Shown one piece after another: positions 44,047-54,891 of a DNA stretch of 64,000 nucleotides (its first letter is position 1; every line of letters starts with the position of its first letter). The notes under the pieces were generated by a model. It saw nothing but the letters and a program-made list of their open reading frames with translations, did not search any database and was not told the origin of the DNA. A program made the position numbers and the translations under genes. The stretch spans positions 251,001 through 315,000 of the forward strand of contig CAUYUJ010009857.1 in the NCBI GenBank assembly GCA_963575745.1. Direction: 5' to 3'. The DNA is from Prorocentrum cordatum (lineage: Eukaryota; Sar; Dinophyceae; Prorocentrales; Prorocentraceae).

Positions 44047-44716
44047 TATGAATATAGCGTGTTGTAATGCAGTGTATTGTAAGGCATTCGGAAGTGTGTT
44101 CTGTAGTGTAATGTATTGTCATGCTATGCGTTGGGATACATACAGCGCCATGTATTATAATGTAGTGTAGTGTGATATGCTGTGGTGTAATGTAGTGTAT
44201 GGTAATGCCATCTGGTGCAATGTTCGTTATTGTGTTATACAGCCATGTAATGTACTGTAATAGAATGCAGCGTATTGTAATGTAGTGTATTGTAATGTAG
44301 TGTAATGTAGTGTATTGTAACGTAATGCATTGTAATGTGATGTGATGTGATGTGATGTAACGCAATGAATTGTAGTGCGGTGTGATGTAATGTGTTGTAG
44401 TGTAGCGTACAGTAATGTGATGTAACGCGGCGCATTGTCATGCAATGTGCTTGAATGCAATGTCGTATAATGTATGGTAGTGCCATGTAATGTATTGTAG
44501 TGTCATGCTTTGTAGTACGGTGTAATGTATTGTAGTGTACTGGAATGTCGTACCAGGTACTGTACTGTAATGTAGTGTCGTGTAGTGTAATGAAATGTAA
44601 TGCCATATGATCTAGTGTAGTGTAGTGTAGTATGGTGTAGTGCAGTGCAGTGTAATGTAATGTAGTGTAATGTAAGGTAATGCAATGCGCTGCGATGCGA
44701 TGCAATGCAATGTGTG
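44047..44716. repeat. (TGTAR)n pentanucleotide array
   Basis: About 670 bases of TGTAA/TGTAG/TGTAT pentamers with scattered substitutions. Minus-strand Thr/Leu/His/Tyr frames are artefacts. Confidence 0.92.
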
Positions 44717-45715
44717 TGTGTGCTTGTGTACGCTCTCTCACATCCTTGGTCTCCGCATTCGATGCCCCATCGGCTCGTGTGTTGACAATGATATTCCCTT
44801 TGCGTCAAAGGAGAATCACTCTAGCGCCTTTATCCAACGGATCTCCGGGGGGTTCGGCTCTTTGGTCTTTCCCTCTCTTACGCAAACGTCGCATCCTTGC
44901 GCTGAGCCGTCTGGGGCACGCGCGAGCTAGGCGTGCCCCTTGCGCGCCTGCGCGGGCTTCGTGTCCAAGCGGCCCATGCGGTGGGCAAATTGGGCCAGAG
45001 CGCCTCCGTCGACATGGTGGAGCTCTCGCGCCCTCGAGGCTTGAAATTTGATCTCGAGGTGGCAGTGGTCTGGGGAGCGATGAGCGTCTGCGTCGCGCTG
45101 CTTCGGTGCGGGGCGATCCACGAGCGGCTCTTGGAGGTCATCCACGCCGAAGGTTCAGAAGCAACGCCCATGGCGGCAAGTCGCAGAGCTTCTCGCAGCG
45201 CTCCGTCTCTCTCTGGCGCGGGTGCGCTGCAACCCCACCTCGCCTTGCAAGCTGCAGGGCCCACGGGGCCAGACATGTGACTTCCGCTGCTACACTGCGG
45301 GCTTCGCCAACAAGTTTGTTGCGCATGCGGCTAGACAGCGTGTCAGCTTGCGCAGCATGAGCTGTCTCGCGGGGTCTAGGGCAGGATGGTGGGGTGCCGT
45401 CCACTGGTGCTTCTCATATTGTTGCAGCACTTCAAGTCCGACGCCTTGGGACAGCATGTGTGCTCAGGACGCCGATGGGCGACCCGCAGTGGTGCTAGAT
45501 GCGCCTGGCCCATCGCGACGAGCACAGTGACCCGAGCGTATGCGCGCTATGCGCTGACGGCCGAGGCGCTCCTCTTCGAAGGGTACACCCCTGCCGCCCC
45601 GCCCAGGCAGCGCGGAGTCGGGAGCTCATGCCACCCATTGTGAACGCGGCGGCTGGCCGGCTGAAGTCCGCTCGAGGCCCTTCGGGGCCTAAGAGACGGG
45701 GGTCAGTGCAAACGG
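44717..45715. other. Spacer, no recognised gene
   Basis: GC-rich mixed sequence. Overlapping frames on both strands (for example 44933-45280 plus) have no motifs. It might be a worn retroelement, but I cannot assign it. Confidence 0.3.
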
Positions 45716-45915
45716 GGGTCAGCCAGAGCGCCAGATCCTGCAGGATCCTGCGAAGACCCTCTCTGGCTGACCCGGGTTAGGGAGCCGCTCGTGGCCGCGG
45801 GGCGGCCGCGCGTATTGGCCGACCCGGGTTTGCGCAGACCTGCGTGGCAGTTTTTTTTGTCCTGCATTGCAGCTTTTGGTTTCCCGCTGACCCGGGTCTG
45901 GATTGACCCGGGTCA
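45716..45915. promoter_or_regulatory. Inverted repeat and four TGACCCGGGT sites
   Basis: GGGTCAGCCAGAG (45716-45728) and CTCTGGCTGACCC (45761-45773) form a perfect 13-bp inverted repeat enclosing the palindrome ATCCTGCAGGAT. GACCCGGGT occurs four times (45769, 45821, 45889, 45905). The last sits in the palindrome TGACCCGGGTCA. A T8 run lies at 45851. Function is unknown; the clustering resembles a protein-binding region. Confidence 0.35.
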
Positions 45916-46187
45916 GAAGATCCCCGAGCCCTTCAGGGGCCTTTGACGGGCGGCTCTACGTACCCGACGCAGAGGCCCGCTTCCCGCAGCAGATTGTGCT
46001 CAATGAGGCTTGTTGGAATGCTCTCGCCACGTGGATCAACGACTTTGTGCTCGACCAGGGGCGGGTCTTCCTGGACGGCTCGGCATCAGCGGCAGCTTCC
46101 CCGCGCCTTCAGGGCCTTCTCAGGTCGCTTGTTATGGAGGTCGGGCGGTGTCGACGACAGCGTGCGCGCCCACCAGGTGCCAGCTAA
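45903..46187 (+). CDS. Short open frame, unassigned
   Basis: The plus frame reads FDGRLYVPDAEARFPQQIVL, then NEACWNALATWINDFVLDQG and RVFLDGSASAAAS. It starts just after the TGACCCGGGT cluster and ends in a TAA. The Trp/Asp/Glu-containing wording is more protein-like than the flanks. No family is recognised. It could be a fragment of a retroelement. Confidence 0.25.
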   Translation: MTRVRRSPSPSGAFDGRLYVPDAEARFPQQIVLNEACWNALATWINDFVLDQGRVFLDGSASAAASPRLQGLLRSLVMEVGRCRRQRARPPGAS

Positions 46188-48029
46188 TTGCTCGCGAGAT
46201 CGACATGCGAGACGGCATCGTGATTGGTCGAGCTCGATGGCAGCGACCGCGTCGGCCTGGAGGCCGTGCGCTTGATCGGACCTGCCCCTGGGAGCTAGAT
46301 GGCGCTCGGCGCGAGGGGGGCAGAGCGGCCTGTGGCGCCAGCAGTGGCAGCGGCGGTCGGCGCAGGGCCGGCGGCGGTGGCAGGCGCGGCCAGAGGCCGA
46401 GGGGCAGGGTGGGGCAGAGTGCTCTGGGAAACGAACTCACGGGCCGAAGCATCAATCCGCCTGATTTCTGGAGGCACCCTCGAGGGATGCTCTGGAGGGA
46501 AGCTGGTGGGGAAGTGGGAGGGGGAAGCCTCTGGCGCTGCCGAGTGGACCACTTTCGTGCGCAAGTTGCTGGCGCACTGAGATGTTCAAGTCGGCCGGTC
46601 TCATCGGCTCAAACTGTGCGAGCAGGAACAAGGTGGAGGAGGTGGAGGAGGAGGACCGTGCTGGCGATGGCTTTGGGGCAATCGCCCCCCTGAGGAATCC
46701 ATTTTTTCTTCACCCCAAAGGTGTCCGAAAGTTTATGTTCACAAAGCTTCTCATCGCTGGCATCGTATGTACGAGAGAGTCGAGAAACGTACGCACCATG
46801 CAGATCCTGAGATCGACAGCTGTCCGAAGCCGCCACAGGAACATGTAGGTGTGGCGTAGACGGAACTGCCTTTTTCCGCCATATGGTTGTACGTTGTTTT
46901 GGAGAGATCTGCCACGTAATCCTAGTGTCAACGTACATGCCTAAGTATATCCTGGCTATCGCGATTCTTCCTGAACCTTTTTCGGTTCACGGTCAGGCTG
47001 CGGATTCGCTTCGCGCTCAATCGATATTTTTGCCAGCCTGGATTAGCCGACATACATTTGCGCGTGCAGGTTTGGACAGAAATGCAGACGTACACAGGAC
47101 TGGCTTTCGTTTCCTCTATGAGTATGAAGGTCGTGTGTGCATTCACTTTTGGTATAGTCCCGTCAGTTCGACAAGCAACTGAAACATTCTTACCTCCTGT
47201 GGTAAGAGATGGGTGTGCGTCACGATCGTCTTTTGAAAAGTGGTTAAGTACAGGGTCGAAACACATTTTCGAATGCTGCAGGTTGGGAGGTGCCACCGTC
47301 ATTTACACAACAATCTCCCTTGCGGTACAGATTTGTCAGTAGGATTTTCGCATCGGATGGAGGAACGTAATAACGACTCATTCTTAGTGGCGGCTTTTCA
47401 GTCGATCTTGTTCAGTTTGCGCAGTACACTGGAAGCGTCAGTTATCGCCGCATCAAGCGACACTGCCATACCCAGTGATCGCATCAAATACGTCGTCACG
47501 AAGTAGCGGCAGCAGCAGGTCTTGGTAGACATTCTACACATTGGGAGGGCAGTCTACCGCCTGCGCATTGAAGGCCAGGAGCCTGGTACTGATCAGGCTG
47601 CAATCAAAAATACCTTTGTAGTTTCAGCCAGCTTCCGTTGCGCTGGAAGAGCGAGGCTATGTCCTGGCAGCCGTGCCGGCGTTGAACGCAGCCACGTGGC
47701 TGCAGGCCACCAGAGCCAATCTCAATCTGGCGCCACTGTTCGTGGGTGGAGGGCTCTACGGCTATTTCTTGGCAGGCACCGCCTGGAGCAGCAGTGATGC
47801 AGAGGGGGCTCGGCCCAAAGCGGCCAGACCGGGACTCCCTAGCGAACTTTGCAGTGATGTCAGTTCGGGTTGGGAGCTTGCTCGAGCTGCCACCAGAGAG
47901 CGAAGAACCTTGACGGCGACATGCTTTCTTGAGTGGAGTGACCACGGAGGTGCAGTCCCTGCCAGGCGGTAAGGCAGGCACATTTTCTTTAGACTTTGGA
48001 CGGCTTGAAGGTGGATGTGATATATTGTG
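46188..48029. other. Spacer, nothing recognised
   Basis: GC-rich to about 46600, then more balanced composition to 47500. No motif, array or family is found in either strand. Confidence 0.35.
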
Positions 48030-48135
48030 TGTGTTTGTTTGTGCATGAGACGTGCGTGCGCCACTCGCTGCCGTTTGACCCTCGAGGGGCCTTTTTTTGC
48101 CAAGGCACGAAAAAGATCATACATCACATTGGTAG
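48030..48135 (+). repeat. Terminal repeat of element B, left copy
   Basis: TTTGTGCATGAGACGTGCGT, then GCGCCACTCGCTGCCGTTTG and ACCCTCGAGG align with 57293-57392 at about 80 percent by eye. It sits 170 bases upstream of the gag start codon. A partial relative at 18055 means it may be a dispersed repeat and not the LTR itself. Confidence 0.5.
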
Positions 48136-48302
48136 CGGAGCCTGCTACATGGTCTTCGGCGACCGCACCAGTGCACAGGACTCGACCCTCCAGGGAGAGT
48201 TCCTCACGATCATCACATCGTACTTCGTATTTGCTTGAGCAGTGACCCTTACAGAGGAGATTGTAGACTGTCTTGCTATTTGCCTGCGTGCTTGCCTGCA
48301 CC

Positions 48303-49253
48303 ATGGCGCTGTCTTCTCTTCGTTATAGACCGCATTCCGGTTTTCTGACAAGATCGGAGGCGAGAAGCGGCTCCTACATCTATGACGGTACAACGAGCAA
48401 CTTCCATGCATGGGACTTCCGCGCAGAAATGCGCATGAGTGTTGCCCTGGCCGCCATTGATCCTGCAACGGGCGAACCAGAGCCTCATGCCGGCACAGCG
48501 GCCGTCAGTAAGGTGATAGAGGGCCTCAGAGGCGATACGTTCGATATGGCCATGAATGTCGGCAAGGATATGCTTTTGACTCGGACAGGCATCGGTGTGA
48601 TGATGCAGACGATCCGTACTTCGCAGTTTCGCATAAAAGCCCAGGAAGCCCAAATCCTCTCCCAAGTAGGGCAGAGACCCTACGCACGAATGTCCCGACA
48701 GAGCGGTGGGTCTATGGTCTTGTACATATCATGCAGAAAACTCTGGTGGAAGCTTGTCTCTAAGCTCGATCTGGACCTCACGATGAGTGACGACATGCTT
48801 GGATCTCTTTTCTTTTGCCATGCGGGACTCTCGCTTTCGGAGATCTTGATGGTAATGACATCAACGGGCAATGTGACCAACTTCGACAACATCAAGGACG
48901 TTTTGATCCTCCAGCACAGTCGGATCCACATCCGCCATGAGGGCAAACGAGACTCGGGCAATAGCTCCACACTCACTCACTGGATGCCCCGCGACTCAGG
49001 CAAGGGCAAGGCCAGGTACCCTAGACCACCGCAGGCGTACCACGCTGCTGACGACAGCTGGTGTGAGCAGGAGGAGCACTATCCCGAGGAGTTGAGTCCC
49101 TATGGTTACTACGCGTCCGGCTTGACACTTGAATGTTCGCTGGGGCGACGAATCTTGGTGGACATACACTTGGACAGACGACCGAGCCTGGGGCGACGGC
49201 GACCCCCGCGCTTACATGACGTCTACACCGTGCGGAGAAGAACTTGGCGCTGA
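48303..49253 (+). CDS. Gag of element B
   Basis: The ATG at 48303 opens an intact 317-codon frame. It contains YDGTTSNFHAWDFRAEMRM, VIEGLRGDTFDMAMNVG, GVMMQTIRTSQFRIKAQEAQ, LSRQSGG-like MSRQSGGSMVLYIS and LMVMTSTGNVTNF followed by QHSRIH. These match the capsid domain of a dinoflagellate copia gag (YDGxxxxFHxWEFR, PLQxxEAxELF, LSRQSGESMxxYxxRRRxWW, STGN). It would form the particle that carries element RNA. The frame ends in TGA at 49251, before the knuckle, which lies in another frame. Confidence 0.75.
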   Translation: MALSSLRYRPHSGFLTRSEARSGSYIYDGTTSNFHAWDFRAEMRMSVALAAIDPATGEPEPHAGTAAVSKVIEGLRGDTFDMAMNVGKDMLLTRTGIGVMMQTIRTSQFRIKAQEAQILSQVGQRPYARMSRQSGGSMVLYISCRKLWWKLVSKLDLDLTMSDDMLGSLFFCHAGLSLSEILMVMTSTGNVTNFDNIKDVLILQHSRIHIRHEGKRDSGNSSTLTHWMPRDSGKGKARYPRPPQAYHAADDSWCEQEEHYPEELSPYGYYASGLTLECSLGRRILVDIHLDRRPSLGRRRPPRLHDVYTVRRRTWR

Positions 49254-49308
49254 TGTAGTCGAGGAAATGGTCAATCACGGCTGCGCGGAAGAATAAGAAG
49301 CTTTTGAG

Positions 49309-49560
49309 ATGACCCAGCCGCGCGGAGACGACATGGTAGCCAACTTTGGCGCCAAAGGCAGAGGCAGGAGTAGAAGCGGAGGGGGCGGTCGCCGCTGGCA
49401 ACCCTCATCGTCCAAGGGCGGTGGCAAGGCATCACCGACATTGCAAGGGCGTGTGGCTCGCCTCCAGGAAATCACGGAGCGATCGGGGTACAAAACCTGT
49501 CACGAGATTGGCCGCTGGTTTGGGGTCCCGAGTGGAAGGGCAAACCCTAGGCGGCCATGC
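49309..49560 (+). pseudogene. Gag zinc-knuckle region of element B
   Basis: Frame 1 reads GRGRSRSGGGGRR, then LQGRVARLQEITERSGYKTC and HEIGRWFGVPSG. In relatives the knuckle is CxxCHEIGHWxRDCP. Here the first Cys is Tyr, the His of GHW is Arg, and the last Cys is gone. The Arg/Gly-rich stretch before it is the usual RNA-binding linker. Confidence 0.5.
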
Positions 49561-49747
49561 TAGCGTGCGCCGGTAAGCGGCCGCTCCCGTTGCGCGAGGA
49601 CGGCGACGACGAACGGTTCGCGCCCGCGGGATCTGTTGCGATATCATCCACCATCCGTCATCATCATCGCGACACCTGTTGCGCGCTACATGCCGCAACC
49701 TCCTTTTGCTCTTCCTTCGCATCGCATGTCGCGCATTGTCATAGAGC

Positions 49748-50821
49748 ATGTCTGAGCGAGGGGGGGAAGTGCAGCGGGCAGTGTGGTTTGATGAGGGGGC
49801 GCGCACAGGGGCATGTCTGGGAGAGTTGCTTCGTGGACGCCCTGCCGCCCGAAGCCATTTTGGCTCGCGGCCCCGAGCGCGAGCGCGCGGCCGCGGCGAC
49901 GCCGCCCAGACCTCGTCGGAGGCTGGCGTGGCTGGCGAGAAGCCTCGCGCCCGCCTGGCTCTTCGCGCGCCTGCCTCGAGGGCTGCCGCTCCGAGTGCCT
50001 CGACTGACGCTCCCGAGAATTATTCGATGAACAGTGTGTCGGATGTGGAGTTTGAGGCGACGCCCATTCGAGAATTGGTTGTTGTTTTTGGTCATGACGC
50101 GACGTTCGTCACTGGTCAGCATAGAGGCCTCACGTGTGGCAGAGCGATCAGGGATGCGCCAGATTGTGTCTCCTGGGGTCGCGGTGTCAAGAAGCCGAGT
50201 GAGGAGTTGCAATCTTTTTTGGCGTGGTTTGATGAGCATGTTGTTCAGCTAGATGATTGCCGCGTCGCGCGTCGATCTGCGCGTGGCGCGCGTTTTCCTG
50301 TCAGTGCTGGTCCTGGCAGCTCGACGAGCAGGGAGAAGCCTCCAGAGCCGCCTCTGCCCCGTCCGTGTTTCTCTGGCGCTGGCTCGTCGGCTCGTTTCGT
50401 CGCGTTGACTTGCAGAGACTGTGGGCGCGAGTTCAAGAAGGAGGGATGCGAGGCGCTACGCCAGCCGGGTGAGTGTCCTCGTGGCCTTGATGACAACAGG
50501 GGTCGTACTAAGGGTGTCGTCCGCGCGTTCTGTTGCAGATGCTCGACGCGCATTGATGAGCAGCATCGCGAGCTCGCTCAGGATAAGATGGAGACAGCGA
50601 TGAAGGTCGAGCGCGCCACCGAAATCCAGGCCGAAGCATTCGGGGAGATCGTCAAGAGTGACCGTCGCATCGGCGCTGAGGAGCTGAAGCTTGTCTTGAA
50701 GATGTGCGCGGAGCGTGCTATGTCGATCTGTCGAGACACGGGCGACGTTGGCGCAGGCTTGTTGACTGCGATGCTCGTTGGCGGTTTTCAAGCTCAGAAC
50801 GGTAGACGTCTTCAAGGATGA
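49748..50821 (+). CDS. Element B pol N-terminal part: FGxxxGLTY-like and zinc-ribbon domains
   Basis: An intact 357-codon frame. Residues about 110-165 read HRGLTCGRAIRDAPDCVSWG and LQSFLAWFDEHV, matching a small domain (GxTYxxxxxxxPxYxxW) common in dinoflagellate copia proteins. Residues about 217-272 form a zinc ribbon: TCRDCGREF, CPRGLDDNRGRTK and FCCRCSTRID, where the family has CxxCG...CxHxxTDxRGS...RTFCxDCxxxID. The frame ends just as the protease opens in the +1 frame. A spliced-leader-like sequence is embedded at 49849-49869. The domain order just before a DEGC protease agrees with related elements as I recall them. Confidence 0.6.
   Translation: MSERGGEVQRAVWFDEGARTGACLGELLRGRPAARSHFGSRPRARARGRGDAAQTSSEAGVAGEKPRARLALRAPASRAAAPSASTDAPENYSMNSVSDVEFEATPIRELVVVFGHDATFVTGQHRGLTCGRAIRDAPDCVSWGRGVKKPSEELQSFLAWFDEHVVQLDDCRVARRSARGARFPVSAGPGSSTSREKPPEPPLPRPCFSGAGSSARFVALTCRDCGREFKKEGCEALRQPGECPRGLDDNRGRTKGVVRAFCCRCSTRIDEQHRELAQDKMETAMKVERATEIQAEAFGEIVKSDRRIGAEELKLVLKMCAERAMSICRDTGDVGAGLLTAMLVGGFQAQNGRRLQG
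49849..49869 (+). other. Spliced-leader-like sequence
   Basis: CCGAAGCCATTTTGGCTCGC (49849-49868) matches the dinoflagellate trans-spliced leader (DCCGTAGCCATTTTGGCTCAAG family) at 18 of 21 positions, including 14 in a row. In dinoflagellates such relics mark mRNAs that were reverse-transcribed back into the genome. Here it lies inside an open frame, so chance or an internal acceptor remain possible. Confidence 0.4.
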
Positions 50822-51191
50822 AGGTGTGTGGGTTGCCCTGGATGAAGGTTGCAATTCGTGTTGTCGCGGCAAAACTTGGGCTGTCAATTCAGAAGATAAG
50901 TTTGAGAAGACCGGGCATTTTTCCGAGTGCATCAATGGAACTCGTGAGAGTTATTTTGGTGTTAGTGGTCAGGCTGGCAGTTCCGCGACTCGTACTATTC
51001 GTTCCCCATGTCGCATCGATGGCAGTCGTGAGGCAGTTGTTGGCATTCTCGAGTCTCATCATTCGAAAGATCAAGATCACGCGCCGCTCCTGCTGTCGTC
51101 GCCGGCACAGGCGTCGCTCGAGATCGTTGAGGGCCGCGCCGCTCTGGTCCCAGAGGGCGAGGTGGAGGTGTGTCGTTGCCATCGTTCTTGA
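50778..51191 (+). pseudogene. Aspartic-protease domain of element B (DEGC type)
   Basis: Frame 3 reads DVFKDEGVWVALDEGCNSCC, then GKTWAVNSEDKFEKTGHF, GVSGQAGSS, GILESHHSKDQDHAPLLLS and GRAALVPEGEVEV. This corresponds to the dinoflagellate copia protease (WxxLDEGCNxxxHGxxW...GVLESHxIxxxxPLLLS), where DEGC replaces the usual DTG/DSG. It overlaps the preceding frame by 44 bases in a +1 relation, which is either a decay frameshift or a programmed one. It would process the polyprotein. Confidence 0.65.
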
Positions 51192-52320
51192 CTTCGTTTC
51201 GTTTGCCTCGATCAGTCTGATCCTCGTCGTATACCTGATCTGGTGTGTCCTTCGCATATCTCGTGCATGGCCGCGGCGGTTCCCTCGGAGACAGCACCGG
51301 TGCGGCAGGCGAATCTGGATTAGTGCGACGGCGAGAGCGACGAATTTTCAGCGATGGGTTGGCGCCGCGTAGATTCTCCCGTCAGGGCGCCATCCGCCGA
51401 ATCGTCGAGGAGTGAGATTTCTTCGTCTGCAGTTATCACTGGGAAATAGGAGAACTTCGAGAGCCGTCCTTCCAGGACAGACAGCAATATGTCCGCGTGG
51501 TACCTGGCCAGTCACTATCGTGGGAAGTGTCGCGACATGAACACATCGGGAAGGGGCGAAAAGGTGCTGATTGATGCTCCGGTTGCCCGTCGTCCGAAGC
51601 TCGGAGAATCTGAAAGACTCATCTTCCTCGGCACTCGGAGGCTTGATGGCCCGCAGAGTGCGCGCCGCATCGGAGTTCATCCGAGGATCCTGAAAGCCCC
51701 TGCAGAGCCGCAACTTCCCAGACATCGCGGGCTATCTAGTCGGTCCATATCACGCTGTTCCCAGGGCGAGTCAGCTGCGATTGTCTTGATGTCTCGGTCA
51801 GGCCGACATCATTCAGTTGCAGCTTCTCATGGATTGAAGCAGTATCTGGCGGAAGTAAACATTGAATCTGTATCGATTCATCGCAGCCGCCGTGGGTGGG
51901 GCGAGAGAACATGTGGTGGACGCTGTGATGATTACCGCCGCAGACCCTCTTGGGCTGTAGAGATGGCCGCACGCGCCGCGAGCCAGATGATTCGCATGAT
52001 CTCGGGCGCCGTCCAGAAGCGCAGCGGCCCCCCTTCTCAGTCCGAGGGCCGCGACGCGCTTCCAGTTGCCGAGCGTCGCCCGAAGGCGGGTGGTTTTGGT
52101 CGGGCTCGTCGCGGGGGGAAGCGCTCCCGTGCCAGTTTCCATTCCCGTGCTCGTGGCGACGCGAGTGAAGATGTTGCGAAGATGGCCAGAGGATGCATCC
52201 GCGCCGCATGGAGGTCGCGTAAGGGGCCGGAATGCGACGATGACGACTTCGAGGACATCATGGGGCGCAGCAAGGGCCGGGAACTGCAGTTCTATTTCCG
52301 CATCTGTGCTGAAGATAAAG
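51192..52320 (+). other. Element B internal region, unassigned
   Basis: A plus frame from 51489 to 52325 is open but compositionally poor (Arg/Ser-rich), and neighbouring frames look equally plausible. The copia integrase would be expected near here, but I find no HHCC or DDE pattern. Confidence 0.25.
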
Positions 52321-53524
52321 GATAAGCGTTCTCCTGTTTATTGTGTGCGCATCGTCAGAGAGGCTGCTGAGTGCGAGGAGACAGGCGCCAAGCCGAAACC
52401 TCCACGGATGACTTTTGCTGTTCCTGATGACGATGGCGGCGATGTAGAGCTTTCGGCCGCGGCAGGGCCTGGCCGTCCCGTGGGGGGCAAACCGGGCAAA
52501 CCCGATGCCGAGCGGGCGCGGATGGCGCCGACTCCGAAGCGCAGGGCGGAGAGTGATCCATCGGCGTCTGCCGCGTTGACTCCGAGGGCACCATCAGTGT
52601 CGCCGCCAGCGTCACTTCGTGCCGCGACGGGACATGCTCCGAGGGCAGTTGCGCCTCCGCCGCCTCCGCCGCCGCCGCCTGCTGGCGCGGCTACTGATCG
52701 GGATCTCGTGACCGAGACCTGCGGATGCGCGGCGACGGGCGGAGATCCAGTCGTGGACGTCGAACCCTTGAATGTTGGAGATGAGTACGTGGAGACGTTG
52801 TTTGAAGCTGGTAAGAAGCGAAAGTTTATCGAATGCGTTGATCCGGTGGGGTTTTTTCGAGCAAGGAGAGACATCAGCATCTGAGCATATGGATAGCCGT
52901 GACATGGTCCGTGTCAATCTCAAGCTTGACCCATATGACACGAAGATTAAGTTCCCCATGTCGTGGGCCAGTTGGCTCAAGAGTATTATGGGCCGCAATG
53001 CGGAGACGAAGAAGTCGGGGCAGCTCGAGGAATGCGCGCTCATGGATTCATGGTGTGATGCGCAGGACTATGACAGGGTGTGCGTATTCACCCAGCCGCG
53101 TTCTATACAGCATGACGGAAGTGCTTGTTTGCGTGTGCCGCTCAAACTTGATGAGCATCATATGACCACTATGAACGCGAAGAAGCGCGAGCACTTTTGT
53201 GCCGGGCTGGTCAATGTGGACAAGAAGGACGCCATCAGCACGATGTGTTTGACGAACGTCAAGGCGCCGCTCGCGGGCCACTTCTCCGTGGGCAATGTGC
53301 TGTGCTTCATCGTTGGCCTCGCCGTTGCGTGGGCCGCCAGCGCGGACGGCGCGGCGGAGGATGCTGTGATTCGTCCATCCTGGGGCGCATGCGTAGAAAT
53401 CATCGAGTGCAGTCCCGATCTCATCATCGTTCGCGCCACTGGTCATAACATCCGCGTTATCCGTAGTTGCTTTGAGGAGTTGTCAAAGAATAGTGGCCCC
53501 GTCACCGCTACACTTGGTTATTGA
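52321..53524 (+). CDS. Unknown ORF in element B, one homopolymer frameshift, hydrophobic segment
   Basis: Frame 1 (52323-52857) reads AKPKPPRMTFAVPDDDGGDV, a Pro/Ala-rich linker with a run of nine Pro, and VDVEPLNVGDEYVETLFEAG. At the T6 run 52852-52857 the frame changes to frame 2. It continues with SEHMDSRDMVRVNLKLDPYD, KFPMSWASWLKSIMGRNAET and VPLKLDEHHMTTMNAKKREH, then the hydrophobic VLCFIVGLAVAWAA (one possible membrane helix) and ACVEIIECSPDLIIVRATGH, to a TGA at 53522. No family is recognised. It lies between protease and RT, where integrase is expected, but no DDE motif is evident. It could be an extra element gene or a nested insertion. Confidence 0.4.
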
Positions 53525-54891
53525 GTTGCTTGCTCGAGCTTTTGCGTGACGGATGCGCTGACCTCCTGTTTGAAGTCAGACCCTGGTACTCGCTCACCTA
53601 GGCTCCTTGAACTCTTGCGTGGCCGTGGACATCATATACGGCTAGATCTCGTCACTGTGACCGCCTCCCCAGCTGAGGCTGCCGGGGGGAGAGAATAGAC
53701 GCGCCGCTCGATTCAGTCCGTGTCGACGCGGACGTCGCTGTCGAGTCACAGGAGCTGCGCAGGGATGAAGAACGGGACATCCTGGGGGAGCTGCCGTTCC
53801 CCGGAGAGCCGGAGTCAGAAGGAGGTCTTGTGAGCGCCACAAGCCGCTAGCTCAAGCCTAGAAGGTCGCTATGCCCAAGAAGTTCAGTTTCAGTCATGAA
53901 GTCGGTATTAATTGCGTCGGGGTCAAGGACAGTAGCGGAGAAAAGTGCACCTTCCTGAACATCATCTGTCAAGGGTCCACGTTCCAACGTGTCGCGTTCG
54001 CGCGCCATGGCGGCGGCGCGCCATCCTCAACGACGTTCCGGTCGTGTACCACCTTCTTGAAAACGTTCTCCCATAGTCCACCGCGCCTCTCAGCGCGTCT
54101 GATGTGCTCCGGGGATTCGACCCCTGCGTCGCGGAGGTCGATCCCTTGGCACTTAACCCATTGTAAGAACACACCTCGGTTGTTCAGTCCTCGATCCAAC
54201 GCGATCCGCTCGGTCTCGCCAGCCCGCGCGCGCGGGCGCGCCAGCGTCGCTGAAAGGCCGCGAGGTGGGTTTGAGGAGGATATGGAAGCAGCCGCAGAAG
54301 TTGTCAGTGCGAAGAACGAGATGTTTCCATCTAGCAGGGTTCTCACCATCACATAGGGTTCTCAGACGATTACGCCGTGTGCCAGGGAGTCAGTTCGACG
54401 ACGATGAAGCCTTTGACTTAGGCGTGCTGTCTCGCGTTGCTGAGGACAGGTCTGGCGAATTTTCATGCCGGGCAGTAATTCGATCTGCAGCGCGAAAGGT
54501 ATGTGCCGAGCGCGACGTCGGGAGTCGGACAGCGCGTGCTGTGCTCCGAAAGGCCGTGCCTTTCGCAGGTATGTGCCAGGTTGGTGACGTGGCGTGTCTT
54601 CGCAAGAGGCCGACTGCGGGCGAAGTCACCGCCGAGCGGAGTACAGGTTCCCGGGCTGTCGGGTTCGACGGCGGGAATGCGCGAGTCGTCGCCGAGGGGT
54701 TCCAGTTTGAGTCGCAATCGACGTGCTCCATCCGAGTGCTGCGGCGGAATTTATTGCGTATCAATGTCTTTCTCGTCGCCATGGCTGCGACTGAGGTTGC
54801 CATGCCCCGCCGGACAATCAGCGACGCTCGTTCGTGGGCGAACGTCGGGAGATACCAGGTCATTGAACATGAAGGTCAACAAGGAGAATAA
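53525..54891 (+). other. Element B region with worn open frames
   Basis: Frames at 53871-54356 and 54265-54891 overlap and show partial protein-like wording (for example RTRCFHLAGFSPSHRVLRR). No motif is recognised. A short inverted repeat CGCGCGCGCGGGCGCG lies near 54225. Confidence 0.25.
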
